Of a stretch of 64,000 bases of DNA, positions 1-11,116 are shown in pieces (the stretch's first letter is position 1; every line of letters starts with the position of its first letter). Source of the stretch: Vitis vinifera. Its lineage: Eukaryota; Streptophyta; Magnoliopsida; Vitales; Vitaceae. Under the pieces are notes generated by a model. It was not told where the DNA came from. It worked only from the letters and a program-made list of their open reading frames with translations, and did no database searches. The stretch lies in the NCBI RefSeq assembly GCF_030704535.1, contig NC_081820.1, positions 22,147,001-22,211,000 of the forward strand. The letters are read 5' to 3'. The translations under genes and the position numbers were made by a program.

Positions 1-1572
1 TATTTGTCAATCTGTCCCAATACGTATGGTCAAACAATAATTGCTCCAATTCTCGTCCAAGTTTTGTTCGACTGAGTTTGTGTTGTGCCCATTCATCACT
101 CATAAACAATTTTTTCAAATCAGCCCTTTTTTTTAGAAGACTGTCAAGAGCAATATAATTGGTAGCAAACCTTGTAGCTCCTGGTCGAACAATGTCTCCA
201 CCACAATACTTTCTCATTTGTGCTAGTAACCAACCATGATTGTAAATGAAGTTAGTTATCTTGCGAGCATTGTTTATCACCTCGATAACATTGGGTCTTT
301 TACCGATGTCTTCAAAGATTAAGTCGATGCAGTGTGCCGCACACGGAGTCCAATATAAGTTATACTTCTTCATCAATTGTTTCCCTGCTTTCATGAATGC
401 CGACCCATTATCTGTGACAATTTGGACCACATTTTCCTTACCGACTTCTTTGATAATAGTCTTCAAAAGCTCATATATATACTTGTGGTCTTTGATATAG
501 TTCGATGCATCGACTGACTTAAGGAACACCGTGGTCCCTTTAGAATAAACCATGAAATTAATAATACTTAATTTCGTGGGCCCTGTCCATCCATCTGACA
601 TTATTGTGCACTCATATGTCTTCCATTTTTCCCTTTGTTGGTTCACATAAGCTTCCATTTCTTTGTACTCCATTTCCAAGTATTTGTTCTTTATTTCATA
701 TGGAGATGGAGGTTCGATTCCCATTCCTACACTTCATATGTAAAACATGTCACAAAATACTATACTTACTAAAAGTATAACACAATATAACATTTGATAA
801 ATTAGTAATTACCTGCTTATTGTGCACCAATAATCATATTCTTGAAGTGATGAGACTTTGCTTTTGCGGGTGCGACACTCTCATAAATGAAGAATTTGCT
901 GATTAAGCGTCCCATCGTTTCTTTAATTGCACCACCCTTGAATATATCTTTGATATTTTTTTGTTTTGCTGCAGAAGACTTGTAAAGCGAAGGGGCAATA
1001 GGGGGTGAATGATGCGAATGTCGCATACTCTGTGATTTTCGCATCGTCGACGGTATACCAGTAGAAGACTCTCCCGATTTGCGTTTGCTTCCTACAATAT
1101 TCTCATGTTGTTCACGTTCCCAATTAGATGCTTTCGAGGCACGAACTGCAGATCGATATGCATCTCGCTCATCTGGGTGCATATCTGTCGGATACATATA
1201 CACATCTTCTTCCTCAGCATCTTCATCATCATCATCTTCGTTTACCAAATGTGTATGATGCGTCCCCATTGTGCCACGTAATTGACTACGAATTTCTTCA
1301 ATATCAACATTTTTTTTTGCTTTTGCTTTTTATTTGTCATGCACCAACAATCGTATCTCTTCTTTCACTTCGGGTGGCACTCTTGGACACTTTTTGGTGT
1401 TGTTATGCGGGTCCTTATGCATTAAATGAGACTTGAATCGTGTGATGCCTCCACTTTTCATTACCAACCCACAAAAATTACAAATTGTTGCATTTCGATT
1501 ACCCTCAATTGGTGAACAATACTTCCAAGCCGGATCTCGCCCTGGCACGGCAGAACCACCTTCACTAGCCAT
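1..1572 (-). pseudogene. hAT transposase with BED zinc finger and DUF659, broken and partial
   Basis: The start is taken at 1572 (MASEGG...), just before the BED finger. The finger (1570-1330) shows CNFCG and a downstream H-x4-H pattern (KSHLMH). A low-complexity acidic stretch and a Lys/Ser-rich linker follow (1300-817). After a probable intron at 727-812 (minus GT at 812-811, AG at 728-727) an exon stays open from 726 to the window edge. It carries the DUF659 motifs SDGWTGP, VTDNGSAF and WTPCAAHCIDL, which hold the acidic residues of the hAT RNase H-like fold. The copy looks dead: there is a stop at about 1332, a one-base excess in the A-run at 1310-1318 that shifts the frame, and a TAA at 817-819 just before the donor. 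Both stops look like CAA to TAA changes, as expected from decay of methylated cytosines. The DUF659 part is still fully open. Confidence 0.85.
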
Positions 1573-1613
1573 GCTAAATCTATTGCAAGAAAAATACACT
1601 TAAATTTAAATCT

Positions 1614-2098
1614 ATGTTAATTTAACTAATTAAATAAATTACCTAAGTTAATTTTCAAAATCTAAATGTAATTTTATGACAAATTTACTAAATATTGAAA
1701 TTAATCATAATTGAATATGAAAAAACGCGATAATATAAAAAATTGAGCATATTTAATATTCCATATATAGTAGTTCATGTTAATTTAGCTAATTAAATAA
1801 ATTACCTAAGTTAATTTTTAAAATCTAAATGTAATTTTATGACAAATTTACTAAATATTGAAATTAATCATAATTGAATATGAAAAAAAAATCGCGATAA
1901 TATAAAAAATTGAGCATATTTAATATTCCATATATAGTAGTTCATGTTAATTTAGCTAATTAAATAAATTACCTAAGTTAATTTTTAAAATCTAAATGTA
2001 ATTTTATGACAAATTTACTAAATTTTGAAATTAATTATAATTGAATATGAAAAAAAAATCGCGATAATATAAAAAATTGAGCATATTTAATATTCCAT
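1614..2098. repeat. three-copy AT-rich tandem repeat, about 165-bp period
   Basis: Three near-identical copies begin at 1614, 1777 and 1944 with ATGTTAATTTA and end in GAGCATATTTAATATTCCATA. Each contains an ATCGCGATAAT-like or ACGCGATAAT word, the only GC-rich spot. They lie upstream of the hAT transposase start, probably within its leader or first intron. Confidence 0.85.
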
Positions 2099-2494
2099 AA
2101 TTAACCATGTTAATTAAATTAATTACATAATTTACTATGTTAATTAAATTAATTAAACAATTTAGCTAAGTTAATTAGTTTAATGTAATTCTAAATACGA
2201 ATTTAAATCACAAATAATCATCTAAAATAAATATATCATAACCTAAATTAATTCAATAAAAATACACAAAATAATTACAATTAAATGTAAACATACTAAT
2301 TAATTAAAAATACATGAATTAATTATTGCAAACAAAATTAATTATAATTTCAAACAAACATACCTTAAAATGATTGAATAATTGAGCAATCTTGGAAAAA
2401 ATTGGAGTAGTAAGAGAGGAAATGAAGAATCAAAGCAAAGATGGATGAAATTGATGCAAAATTGGCTATTTATAGATGAAATTTGGGCCAAAAT

Positions 2495-2640
2495 AGCCGT
2501 TGGAACCTTAAGTTACCGTTTAAAATTAATTTTGGCCGTTGGATCACAATTTGGAAGCAATCTGGCCGTTGGATCTCTTTGTTAACGTTGGGATTCAAAT
2601 CTGGGCGTTGGATCAACACGGGCGTGATCTGGGCCGTCAG
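2495..2640. repeat. degenerate repeat of GCCGTTGGATC
   Basis: Four or five spaced variants of the word (G/C)(C/G)CGTTGGATC occur here, at about 2498, 2537, 2568 and 2603, with a last GCCGTCAGATC near 2633. The spacing is 30-40 bp. The zone sits between the hAT leader and the TCGGCGA array, so it is probably a second class of subterminal repeat of the same transposon. Confidence 0.6.
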
Positions 2641-2654
2641 ATCACGCTGGAGAG

Positions 2655-2925
2655 AGAGGACCGATTTTCTCAAAAAATCGCCAAAAAATCGGCGATAAAT
2701 CGCCAATAAATCGACGACACACGGGATTCTCAGGCGATTTTATCAAAAAATCGCCGATTTTTCCTGTGTCGCCGATATATCGGCGATTTATAGCCAATTT
2801 TTGGCGATTTTTTGAGAAATATCGGCCGGCCGACTTATCTCCTCCATTTGTCGTGTCGCCACCCGCCGACACGCGATATATCGGCGATATTTCGCCGATT
2901 TTTGCCGATTTTTTCCTCCTTGGCA
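2655..2925. repeat. dense TCGGCGA / TCGCCGA motif array
   Basis: In about 270 bp the word TCGGCGA or its complement TCGCCGA, often inside AAAAATCGGCGAT, occurs more than ten times in both orientations, with many near variants. Arrays like this bind transposase at hAT ends (established for Ac/Ds AAACGG repeats). That role here is inference. The array ends about 170 bp upstream of the beta-tubulin TATA box. Confidence 0.75.
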
Positions 2926-3109
2926 TGTGCCCACGACATCGTCTTCACGTGCCTAATCCGTAAACCACAACACTCATAACAGCGCGTGGGCCTTTATCGT
3001 TCCTCCCACCTTAAATTTAGGGTTTTTCTATTTCAAAATTCAAATTCCCCCACAGGATCAAACGGCGCCGTTTTATTCAACGGCAAAGACCACTACCGCC
3101 CTTCCCTCC

Positions 3110-3117
3110 TATAAAAG
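3110..3117 (+). promoter_or_regulatory. TATA box of the beta-tubulin gene
   Basis: TATAAAAG lies 122 bp upstream of the tubulin ATG and is followed by a CT-rich leader (TCTCTC tracts to 3232), as is common for plant housekeeping transcripts. No other TATA-like element lies between the transposon array and the ATG. Confidence 0.8.
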
Positions 3118-3238
3118 CCCAACTTTCCTCTTTGACCCCTCAACCATCCCACCATTTTCTCTCTTCACAACCCAATCCCATTTCTCTCCCCAGAACCCCA
3201 TCTTTCTCACTCTAGAACCCACTCTCTCTCTCTAAAAA

Positions 3239-5044
3239 ATGCGTGAAATCTTGCACGTTCAGGGTGGGCAATGTGGGAACCAGATCGGAGCCAAGTTCTG
3301 GGAGGTGGTCTGCGCTGAGCACGGCATCGACTCCACCGGGCGCTACCAAGGCGACACGGAGCTGCAACTGGAGCGAGTCAATGTGTACTACAACGAGGCG
3401 AGTTGTGGGAGGTTCGTGCCCAGGGCAGTGCTCATGGATCTGGAGCCGGGCACCATGGACAGCGTCAGATCGGGACCGTACGGCCAGATTTTCCGACCCG
3501 ATAATTTCGTTTTTGGGCAGTCGGGTGCGGGCAACAACTGGGCCAAAGGTCACTACACTGAGGGGGCGGAGTTGATTGACTCGGTTCTAGATGTGGTGAG
3601 GAAGGAGGCTGAGAATTGTGATTGCTTGCAAGGTATGCGGAAATGTTTGGGTTTCGTTTACTTTTACTGTTTTTGGGTAGCGTATTTGGGAAATTTTTGG
3701 GTCTGTTTTGTGGGAAATGGGATTTTGGGGTCTTTTTTGTCAGTGATCTGAGTGTTTATTAGGGATTTCCTGGGATTTTAGTAGGGTATTTTTGGGTAGT
3801 ATTGGGCATTTTGCGTCGGATCTAAAGAAATTCTCGACTGTTTCCTAGTTTTAAAGTGTTTTTAATTATAGTTTCGATGCTTCTGCCTAACTGTTGAACC
3901 GTATAGCGTTTATGCTTCAATTTGAGTGTTGTATCTTTTATCATTTTGTCTTCTTCCTACTGATTTCGGAGCTCTAAATCACATACTTGGTTGGAATTCT
4001 CTCAGGATTTCAGGTCTGCCACTCTTTGGGAGGTGGAACTGGGTCAGGCATGGGAACACTCCTCATTTCCAAGATCAGAGAAGAATACCCGGATCGAATG
4101 ATGCTCACATTCTCTGTATTCCCCTCTCCTAAGGTCTCTGACACTGTTGTTGAGCCTTACAACGCCACACTCTCTGTTCACCAGCTTGTTGAGAATGCAG
4201 ACGAGTGTATGGTTCTTGACAATGAAGCCCTTTATGACATTTGCTTCCGAACACTGAAACTCACTACTCCAAGCTGTAAGTCACTTATAGTGTCTTAATT
4301 CTACTTTTACTTGTGTTTTTCTTTCTTCTGAAACTGATCAATACCTGTTTTTAATCAGTTGGGGACCTGAATCACCTGATTTCCGCCACCATGAGTGGGG
4401 TAACTTGCTGCCTTCGCTTCCCCGGTCAACTCAACTCCGATCTCCGGAAGCTTGCCGTTAACCTCATCCCATTCCCTCGCCTGCACTTCTTCATGGTCGG
4501 GTTTGCTCCGCTCACATCTCGTGGGTCCCAGCAATACCGTGCCCTTACAGTTCCGGAGCTCACTCAACAGATGTGGGATGCAAAGAACATGATGTGTGCT
4601 GCTGATCCTCGCCATGGGAGGTACTTGACTGCTTCAGCAATGTTCCGGGGCAAGATGAGCACCAAGGAAGTTGATGAGCAGATGATTAATGTACAAAACA
4701 AGAACTCATCCTACTTTGTTGAGTGGATTCCCAATAATGTGAAGTCCACGGTTTGTGACATCCCTCCAACTGGTCTGAAAATGGCGTCGACCTTCATTGG
4801 AAACTCAACTTCAATCCAGGAGATGTTCCGGAGGGTTAGTGAGCAGTTCACAGCCATGTTCCGGAGAAAGGCATTCTTGCATTGGTACACTGGGGAGGGG
4901 ATGGATGAGATGGAATTTACAGAAGCAGAGAGCAACATGAATGATCTGGTCTCGGAATACCAGCAATACCAAGATGCAACAGCGGATGAAGACGGGTATG
5001 AGTATGAAGATGAGGAGGAGGAGGAGGAGCTTCAGGAGGCTTAA
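3239..5044 (+). CDS. TUB: beta-tubulin, complete, three exons
   Basis: Encodes beta-tubulin, the GTP-hydrolysing partner of alpha-tubulin in the microtubule heterodimer. Exons are 3239-3632, 4006-4275 and 4359-5044, giving 449 residues, the normal family length. All splice sites are GT-AG, and phase is kept across both junctions (Gly132 and the Ser-Phe junction of TTPSFGDL). Seen: the N-terminal MREI tetrapeptide used in tubulin mRNA autoregulation, the GGGTGSG nucleotide loop at residues 140-146, [15 protein letters not shown], and an acidic C-terminal tail ending EEEELQEA. The three-exon structure is typical of plant TUB genes. The isotype number cannot be assigned from sequence alone. It looks fully functional. 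Its short promoter abuts transposon sequence. Confidence 0.97.
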
Positions 5045-5621
5045 GGAGTTATAGGAGGACCTGGGTTTGGGTTGTTTTGCTTGCAACTATGTTTTGGGAT
5101 CCTTGTTTTTGTTCCTTAACATTTAAGATTTGGATTGTGCCAACAACGTCTGTTGTTTCATTTGATGTTATAGTTTAGACAGTACCCTTTTTCACCTACA
5201 TGTTTGCTTTCAAATATCAATGGAATGACTGTTAGATGAAGTTTTTCTAGGAATGATACTGGTTTAGCTGCTGAGAAAATATTATACATATAAAACCATA
5301 TTTTGTTGATCGGATATGATAAGATAAGGTATAATATTAATATATTCTATCATATGTTTTATTGGTAATGGGATATAATAAATTTTATTGTTACTTATTT
5401 TATTTTATAAATATAAGATAAAATAAAAAATATAAAATATTATTCAACATTTTTTTTATATTTTTTGTACTTGAAACACAATAATTCTAAATTAAGATGT
5501 AACATATACATGCTCATGAATTTTTTATTTTTTTTATCAATTTCTTTTACTTTTTTATATTATTTATTTCACAAAATAAAAAGTTTAATTAATAATTAAA
5601 TGTGATTAAAAATATTTATAA

Positions 5622-5679
<58 letters not shown>

Positions 5680-5959
5680 AATAACAATTTTTTCAATCTG
5701 TATGTACATGCACCAACCTTACAAAGCATTCTATTCTCTCCACAGGAACGCATAATTAAAAACTACTTCACGAATTTTATTTTTTATTTTTTTATTTTTC
5801 CAATGCTGAGATACCAGGTGACATTGAAATTGGGCATAAGGAAAAAATGGGAAGAACATACATCTAATGAATTCTAAGGGAGCAAAATGTTTTACAAATA
5901 CCTGGATATTTGCCCAAGGATTTAAGGAATTGCCTTATCTTTATTGATTTATTTTTTTC
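5045..5959. other. spacer between convergent TUB and AAE3 3' ends
   Basis: Holds the tubulin 3' UTR, then AT-rich sequence with a TA microsatellite. No gene was recognised. The two flanking genes converge here, so both 3' ends and polyadenylation signals must lie in this stretch. Confidence 0.7.
5626..5677. repeat. (TA)n microsatellite
   Basis: About 50 bp of uninterrupted TA dinucleotides in the TUB-AAE3 spacer. Confidence 0.95.
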
Positions 5960-8900
5960 CTATGCCCCAAACTTTGGGACTTTAGCAGTAGAGATTTGGG
6001 CAAGGAAGTGCTCAGCCACAATTCTTCGCTGGATCTTCCCAGTAGCCGTCTTTGGGAGAGAATCAGTGATGAACACCTTCTTGGGAACCTTAAAGGCGGC
6101 AAGATTTTTCTTGCAAAACCTCGTTACCTCTGCTTCATCGATGTCTGATCCTTCTCTTGGAATGATGGCACAGTTTATCTATTCATTTAAGACAGAATGT
6201 ACCACCTCAGCAACATTTCATTTGACAAACCAACAAACAGTTTCTTTTGTTTTTTTTTCGGCTATGTTTGGTTCCGAAAAATTTGAGGGAAAATGCGAGA
6301 GAAAGAAAATACAAAGAAAAAATAAAAGGAAAGAAAAAGTGAAGGAAAATAAAAAAATAGATTAAAAGTTGATAAATTGTTTTTTTTGTTATTTCAAACT
6401 CATTTTATTTATTTTAACTCATCAATATAAAGATTAAATAATTTAAAAATATATAAATTTTTAATTAATTTTAATTATATTTGATTTTTTTTTATATTTT
6501 TCATAGGACAATCAAACATGAGAAAATCATTTTTCTTAGCATTTTTTTTCTTTCCTTTGTACTTTTCGGAAACCAAAAGTAGCCTCAAAAAAACAATTAT
6601 ATTTTCCAGGAAGAGCAAGCAAACAATAACCACGAGGTGGGGTAGTGAGTGTGAAGGACGACACTTAAAAGTTTAAACCGAGCTGGAAAGCTGAGTAAAA
6701 GGCACAACAGCGGTGACTGGTCCCTGTTGCACGTAAACAGATCACATGGGATATGGAAGAGGGATAGAAAAGCTACCCTAGGAACTAGTTTAGAATTGTC
6801 TAAAAGCCCAGTGAAGCTTATGTGGTAAGAAAACTAATTAGAAATCCTAGGATCTCTATAATGAACCTTGAGATTTCACTTCGAAGTCATATAAAATTGG
6901 TTAGTGATGGAAGACAAGTGACAAGAAGACAATGGTTACAAAATACCCAAGTCCAGCCAAATCCTTATGGTTCATGCTTTGTCCAAAGTGGAGATGATTT
7001 CATCTCATTGGTTATCCCTTCTAATAAATTGGTGTTGATAGCAATTAAAGAATGGGGAATTACGGTTCTTACCTCTTCGCCGTATTTGTCATCTGGAACC
7101 CCAAAAGCAACCGCTTGAGCAATGTCTGGATGTGATAAAAGGACAGCATCCACTTCGATTGGTGATATCTTCTCTCCTGAAAATATGGATAAGGACTACC
7201 ACTATTGGAAATCTTTTAAGCAATGCGTGACCTAATTAAATAGAATGAGTGGATATTTGGTAATTTTGCGGTAAGACTGTAAGGTCTCCATTTCTTGAAA
7301 TAAGATCCACAAAATCGAGCCATCTGGCATTATTTCATACAGCAAGCCTGACGCCAGCTTTTATTTTTGGATAAAAAAGAACGACACGGTTCTTTGACCT
7401 CATCAACCATGTTATCTTAAGCATGTGTGGTTCTGAATCTTACACGCAAAGTTCAAAACACATCTCAGCCACTCCATTTCAAAAGCTGTGTGGTTGGTCG
7501 GGATTCGGAAAGAGAAGGCCAACTTTCCCAAGCAAGGAAAATAAAAAATAAAAAATGAAAAATAATATATGACCAACTAGCTTTGGAGCCTTGGAGGCTC
7601 CACAACTAGCTTAATATGGCATTGTCCTCAGGAATATTCGCAGAGCATTTGTGGATGTCACTATAGCACGCTTAGGAATTGAGAGTCTTTTACTATCTTT
7701 TCCTAGGATAAAGACTTCCATACTAACAATGGGGCACACCTTTATAAAGGTGTTCCTCTTAATTTGACTTTACCCAATAGAAAAAGTAGAAAAATTCATT
7801 GATTTTATCAACAAAATCTTCGAATTTGTTCCCAAACAAACACAATCGAAGTTCTTAAAAAATCTGAAATAATTATTATTTGCGTCTTAATTGTACGTTA
7901 ACTTAAAGGGCTTACTAATGTAGGAGTGCACAAATAGTAGGGGATGAATAAAGGAGTGCATGATCTAAGTATGCCTGATTCTGTAACAATATGCCATAAT
8001 GCTCTTTCTTCTCTAAAAGCAAAACAACTACAGCTTAAGTATATATGCATATATGGATAAGAAAAATATGGAGAAGAAACATTACCTCCACGGTTGATGA
8101 GTTCCTTGATTCGACCAACAAGATGCAAATAACCATCCGGGTCAAAGAACCCGAGATCCCCTGTGTGAAACCACCCGAATTGAAAAGCTGATTTATTAGC
8201 CTCAGGGTTGTTTTTGTAACCCTTGGTCACATTAGGGCCCCTAATACACACTTCCCCACTCACGTTAGCCTCCTGTTGGACGCCATTTTCATCCAATATC
8301 GCCATCTCTTGGCCCACTGGTCTTCCAACGGACCCGGGTTTATGCGGACCGTTTTCGGGTAAAGGGTTCGAAGCCATGAGATGGGTCGCTTCGGTCATGG
8401 CATATGCTTCCAACACAGGTGCACCAAACGCCTCCTCGAGCCGAGCCATTATGGCTGGTGCCAGAGAAGCGCTGCAACTCCGGATGAATCGAAGCTTCGG
8501 GTAAACGGGTTCGGGTTTGCTAAGGTGGCGATCCAGGATAATTTGGTGGATCGTGGGGACGGCGGTGTACCACGTGGCATCGTATTTGAGCATGTCGGAC
8601 CAGAATGTTGAAGCCGAGAATCGGCCAGCGGCGGGTAGGGTCACGGCGGCTCCTGCGCCTAGTGAACTCAGTAAACCTGCGAGTAAGCCGTGAACGTGGA
8701 AGAGAGGAAGCACGATGACGGTGGAGTCTGACTCGGTGAGTTTGTACACCGATTTGATATTCTGAACCGATGAGGCCAAGTTGAGTTGACTCAGTGGCAC
8801 TCCTTTGGGTCGACTCGTCGTGCCGGAAGTGTGCAAGAAAAGTGCCACGTCGGATGGCTCGTTCACGAGTTTGGCTACCGAGTGAGGGTCCGGCTCGGAG

Positions 8901-9622
8901 TGAATCAAGGATAGATTTACCTGGGCTTCGGCTTCGGTAAGGGAAGCCGTGGCGTGTGTGATTTTGAGCTTGGAAGCCGCGGCTTGTGCTGCCTCGTTTC
9001 CTTCTTGCGATGTTAAGAGAAGCTTCGATTCCGAGTCGGATAAGTAAAACTCGAACTCGTCTGCTGTGTAAGCTGAGTTCAAAGGCGCAGCTGTGGCTCG
9101 TACTCGTATTACAGCCAAAAACATGATCACGAACTGTAGAACCAAAAACATATTTATCAGATAATATTTTCATTTAATTTTACCTGATCATAGTTAATTT
9201 GCATCCAGACCATCCACGTCAGCATTGCAATAACAGATGCTGGGTCCCAGCTGACTTGTGTCGTTCAGATGGCACTGGACGTTCACCCTTTTCTAAAATT
9301 AAACTATAGAACGCGAGTTCATTTTCTTTCCGTTATTTTCCGAGCAGCCAAACAAGACAAAACACAGATAGAATTCCAATATTTTCTGAGATACCAAACA
9401 AGACAAAACATATAAAGATACCTCAACGGTGTTTGGGAAGGTGAGAGCGACGACGTCTCCAGCCTTAACGCCACCGGCGAGGATCAGAGAGGCCGCTCCT
9501 TCAACAAGTTGGTGAAGGCGAGCGTAGGTGAGATCGAACTTGCCGGAAACGGAGAGTGCTCGACGGGAAGGGAATTCTCCGGCGACCTGTTTCAACAATC
9601 CGGTGAGAGTAAGACTTTCCAT
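5960..9622 (-). CDS. AAE3: oxalate-CoA ligase (acyl-activating enzyme 3 type), complete, four exons
   Basis: Predicted to join oxalate to CoA using ATP, the first step of the CoA-dependent oxalate breakdown route, in the cytosol. Exons (minus) are 9622-9422, 9133-8086, 7176-7073 and 6178-5960, all GT-AG and in phase, giving 523 residues. Seen: the P-loop-like TSGTTSRPKG near residue 169, YAMTE near 311, FHTGD near 390, GRIKELINRGGEKISP near 407, and PKTATGK with the catalytic lysine near 499. These are the ordered motifs of the ANL adenylate-forming superfamily. Similarity to Arabidopsis AAE3 as I remember it is very high, hence the symbol. A second ATG directly upstream (9625) could add one Met. 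The C-terminus runs about a dozen residues past the usual end (...QISTAKVPKFGA). No peroxisomal targeting signal is seen. Related 4-coumarate-CoA ligases are the main alternative but fit less well. Confidence 0.93.
6260..6584. mobile_element. MITE, 325 bp, in AAE3 intron 3
   Basis: Terminal inverted repeats GGCTATGTTTGGTTCCGAAA and its imperfect complement ending AACCAAAAGTAGCC enclose AT-rich sequence with no coding capacity. A second copy of the same family and the same length lies at 54086-54411. The insertion is inside the last intron of AAE3 and leaves both splice sites untouched. Confidence 0.85.
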
Positions 9623-9719
9623 CATTCCACACAAGAATCTTATCGCTTTTCAATAAAACCACAAAACGCAGATTTTAGAGAGAGAAAGATGAGGATGCAT
9701 AAGGTGGTGAATATCCCTC

Positions 9720-9727
9720 TATATATA
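9720..9727 (-). promoter_or_regulatory. TATA box of AAE3
   Basis: The minus strand reads CCCCTATATATAGAGGG about 100 bp upstream of the ATG at 9622. This is the expected spacing for a plant TATA box plus a short leader. Confidence 0.7.
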
Positions 9728-9817
9728 GGGGCCAGAAAAAGAGGAACAAATAAGCGGTGGCTTCGGTGGAGGCGAGAGGTGGGTAAGGCTGGCCACCTGG
9801 CAAGATCAGGTAGGGAT

Positions 9818-9827
9818 GCCACGTGGC
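9818..9827. promoter_or_regulatory. palindromic G-box GCCACGTGGC
   Basis: A perfect 10-bp palindrome with CACGTG core lies about 90 bp upstream of the AAE3 TATA box. G-boxes bind bZIP and bHLH factors (light, ABA and jasmonate responses). A second CACGTG lies at 10039-10044. The assignment to AAE3 is by position only. Confidence 0.6.
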
Positions 9828-9839
9828 TAAAATATAGGG

Positions 9840-10496
9840 TCAGTGATGAGTGTGCCATCCTCGGGGACTGCACCTTCCAGAAAAGGCTGAACTTCTCCGT
9901 TTGGCTTTTCAAACGCGTGTATGTTTAGCTGTTGGTTACGCCGTGACGTGGGCGAATGCTTGCCCTCCACCGGTGGTGATGACCGGTGAAAGCGAACTGG
10001 GTTACGTTTGCCAACGTAGATGGCAGTGGATTACGTGGCACGTGTTGGTTGGGTAACAAAATGACCCATCTCGAGACCGTAAGGTTTCGCTATAGTGTTA
10101 CAATTTTTGGTTTGAATGGTAATTTAATATGCTTTATCATATACTTTATTGAATTTTTGAATATAACTCATTAATTAATTATTATTATTAGGATTTGAGT
10201 CACAACTTGAAGTAATTTAATATGACATTTCAGGACAGGAATGGTGAGCCTACTATTTATTGACCAAATCTAACTTTGGTCTAACCTAACTAAAAAGAGA
10301 TAGAAGATTTCAATTTTGATTTTGAAATCTTCTTCTATATGTTCTTAGAACATTTGTTGAATAGAAAGAGCATGGTCTCGTGTTAATCAAAAGTTGGTGA
10401 TTTTAAAAATATAATAATATTTAAAGCAAAATCAAATTCCTTAATCCATGATAGAGAATAATTTTGTTTTATATGATTCTCAAATTCCCTAGTCCT
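9840..10496. other. AAE3 upstream flank, no gene seen
   Basis: Moderately GC-rich to about 10080, with a second G-box at 10039-10044, then AT-rich. The short open frames here lack any recognisable protein signature. Confidence 0.6.
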
Positions 10497-10858
10497 TTAG
10501 GGGGTGTTTGGTACACGAGAATAGGGAGTGGGAATAGACATCTCATTCCTTTTCTCCCTTATTCCTATGTTTGGATAAATGTTAAGAAGGCGGAAATGAA
10601 ATAAAAAAATTTTCCGTCAGAAATCAAATCCAACTTATGAGTCGGATTTGCATTCATTAAAAGCAGGTGGTATTCTGATTCATTAAACCTATTTAATAAT
10701 ATAAAATAACCTAAATTACTATTTTACCCTCTTATCTTGTTCTTCAAATCCGATGTTTATCTTCTTTGCAAAGGTAGAGATCCATTCATCATCCACTTCT
10801 TATCTTCTTTGCAAAGCTAGAGACCCACTCATCATCCAATTCTCTACAACAAGTGATT

Positions 10859-11116
10859 CTTCCAAATTGAATCAATTAAACCTTCCAAGATATTTTTAAA
10901 AAAAAATCAATTTCTAATTTATAGGGTTTTGGATGTTCATTTTGATTGTTGGATCTATGATTTGTTATTGTTTGCTGCAACTAGGTTCTGAAAACTCCAT
11001 TCTACATCTTCGATCAGGTTTACCTTATTTTCTTTTTCTTCTTCTACTTCTTTATATGTGTTTCTTCTTCTCTATAAATCGATTAATTTTTTTTTATTAA
11101 TTTATGTTTGGAATCT
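10859..11116 (+). repeat. 258-bp direct repeat, copy 1
   Basis: Starts CTTCCAAATTGAATCAATTA and ends TTTATGTTTGGAATCT. It appears identical, base for base by eye, to 11767-12024, including the lengths of the A9 and T9 runs. Confidence 0.9.

Larger units (their letters stand above)
1..2943 (-). mobile_element. hAT-type DNA transposon (DUF659/BED class), 3' part cut by window edge
   Basis: This is a plain DNA transposon read on the minus strand. It is defined by the BED-finger and DUF659 transposase at 1-1572. Upstream of that lie AT-rich leader sequence (1573-2400), a degenerate GCCGTTGGATC repeat zone (2495-2640) and a dense TCGGCGA motif array (2655-2925) that looks like the subterminal repeats typical of hAT ends. 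The right border at about 2943 is an estimate. I could not identify the terminal inverted repeat or target duplication, because the other end lies outside the window. Confidence 0.6.

Noticed and set aside
246-500. 84-codon + frame at the left edge
   Set aside because: Antisense to the DUF659 transposase exon, which is open across the whole segment.
3212-3575. Overlapping frames on both strands of tubulin exon 1
   Set aside because: These are shadows of the beta-tubulin coding exon, caused by its balanced GC content.
8520-9173. 217-codon minus-strand frame, and + strand frames 8223-8611
   Set aside because: They are shadows of AAE3 exon 2 in other frames. The AAE3 frame carries all ANL motifs.
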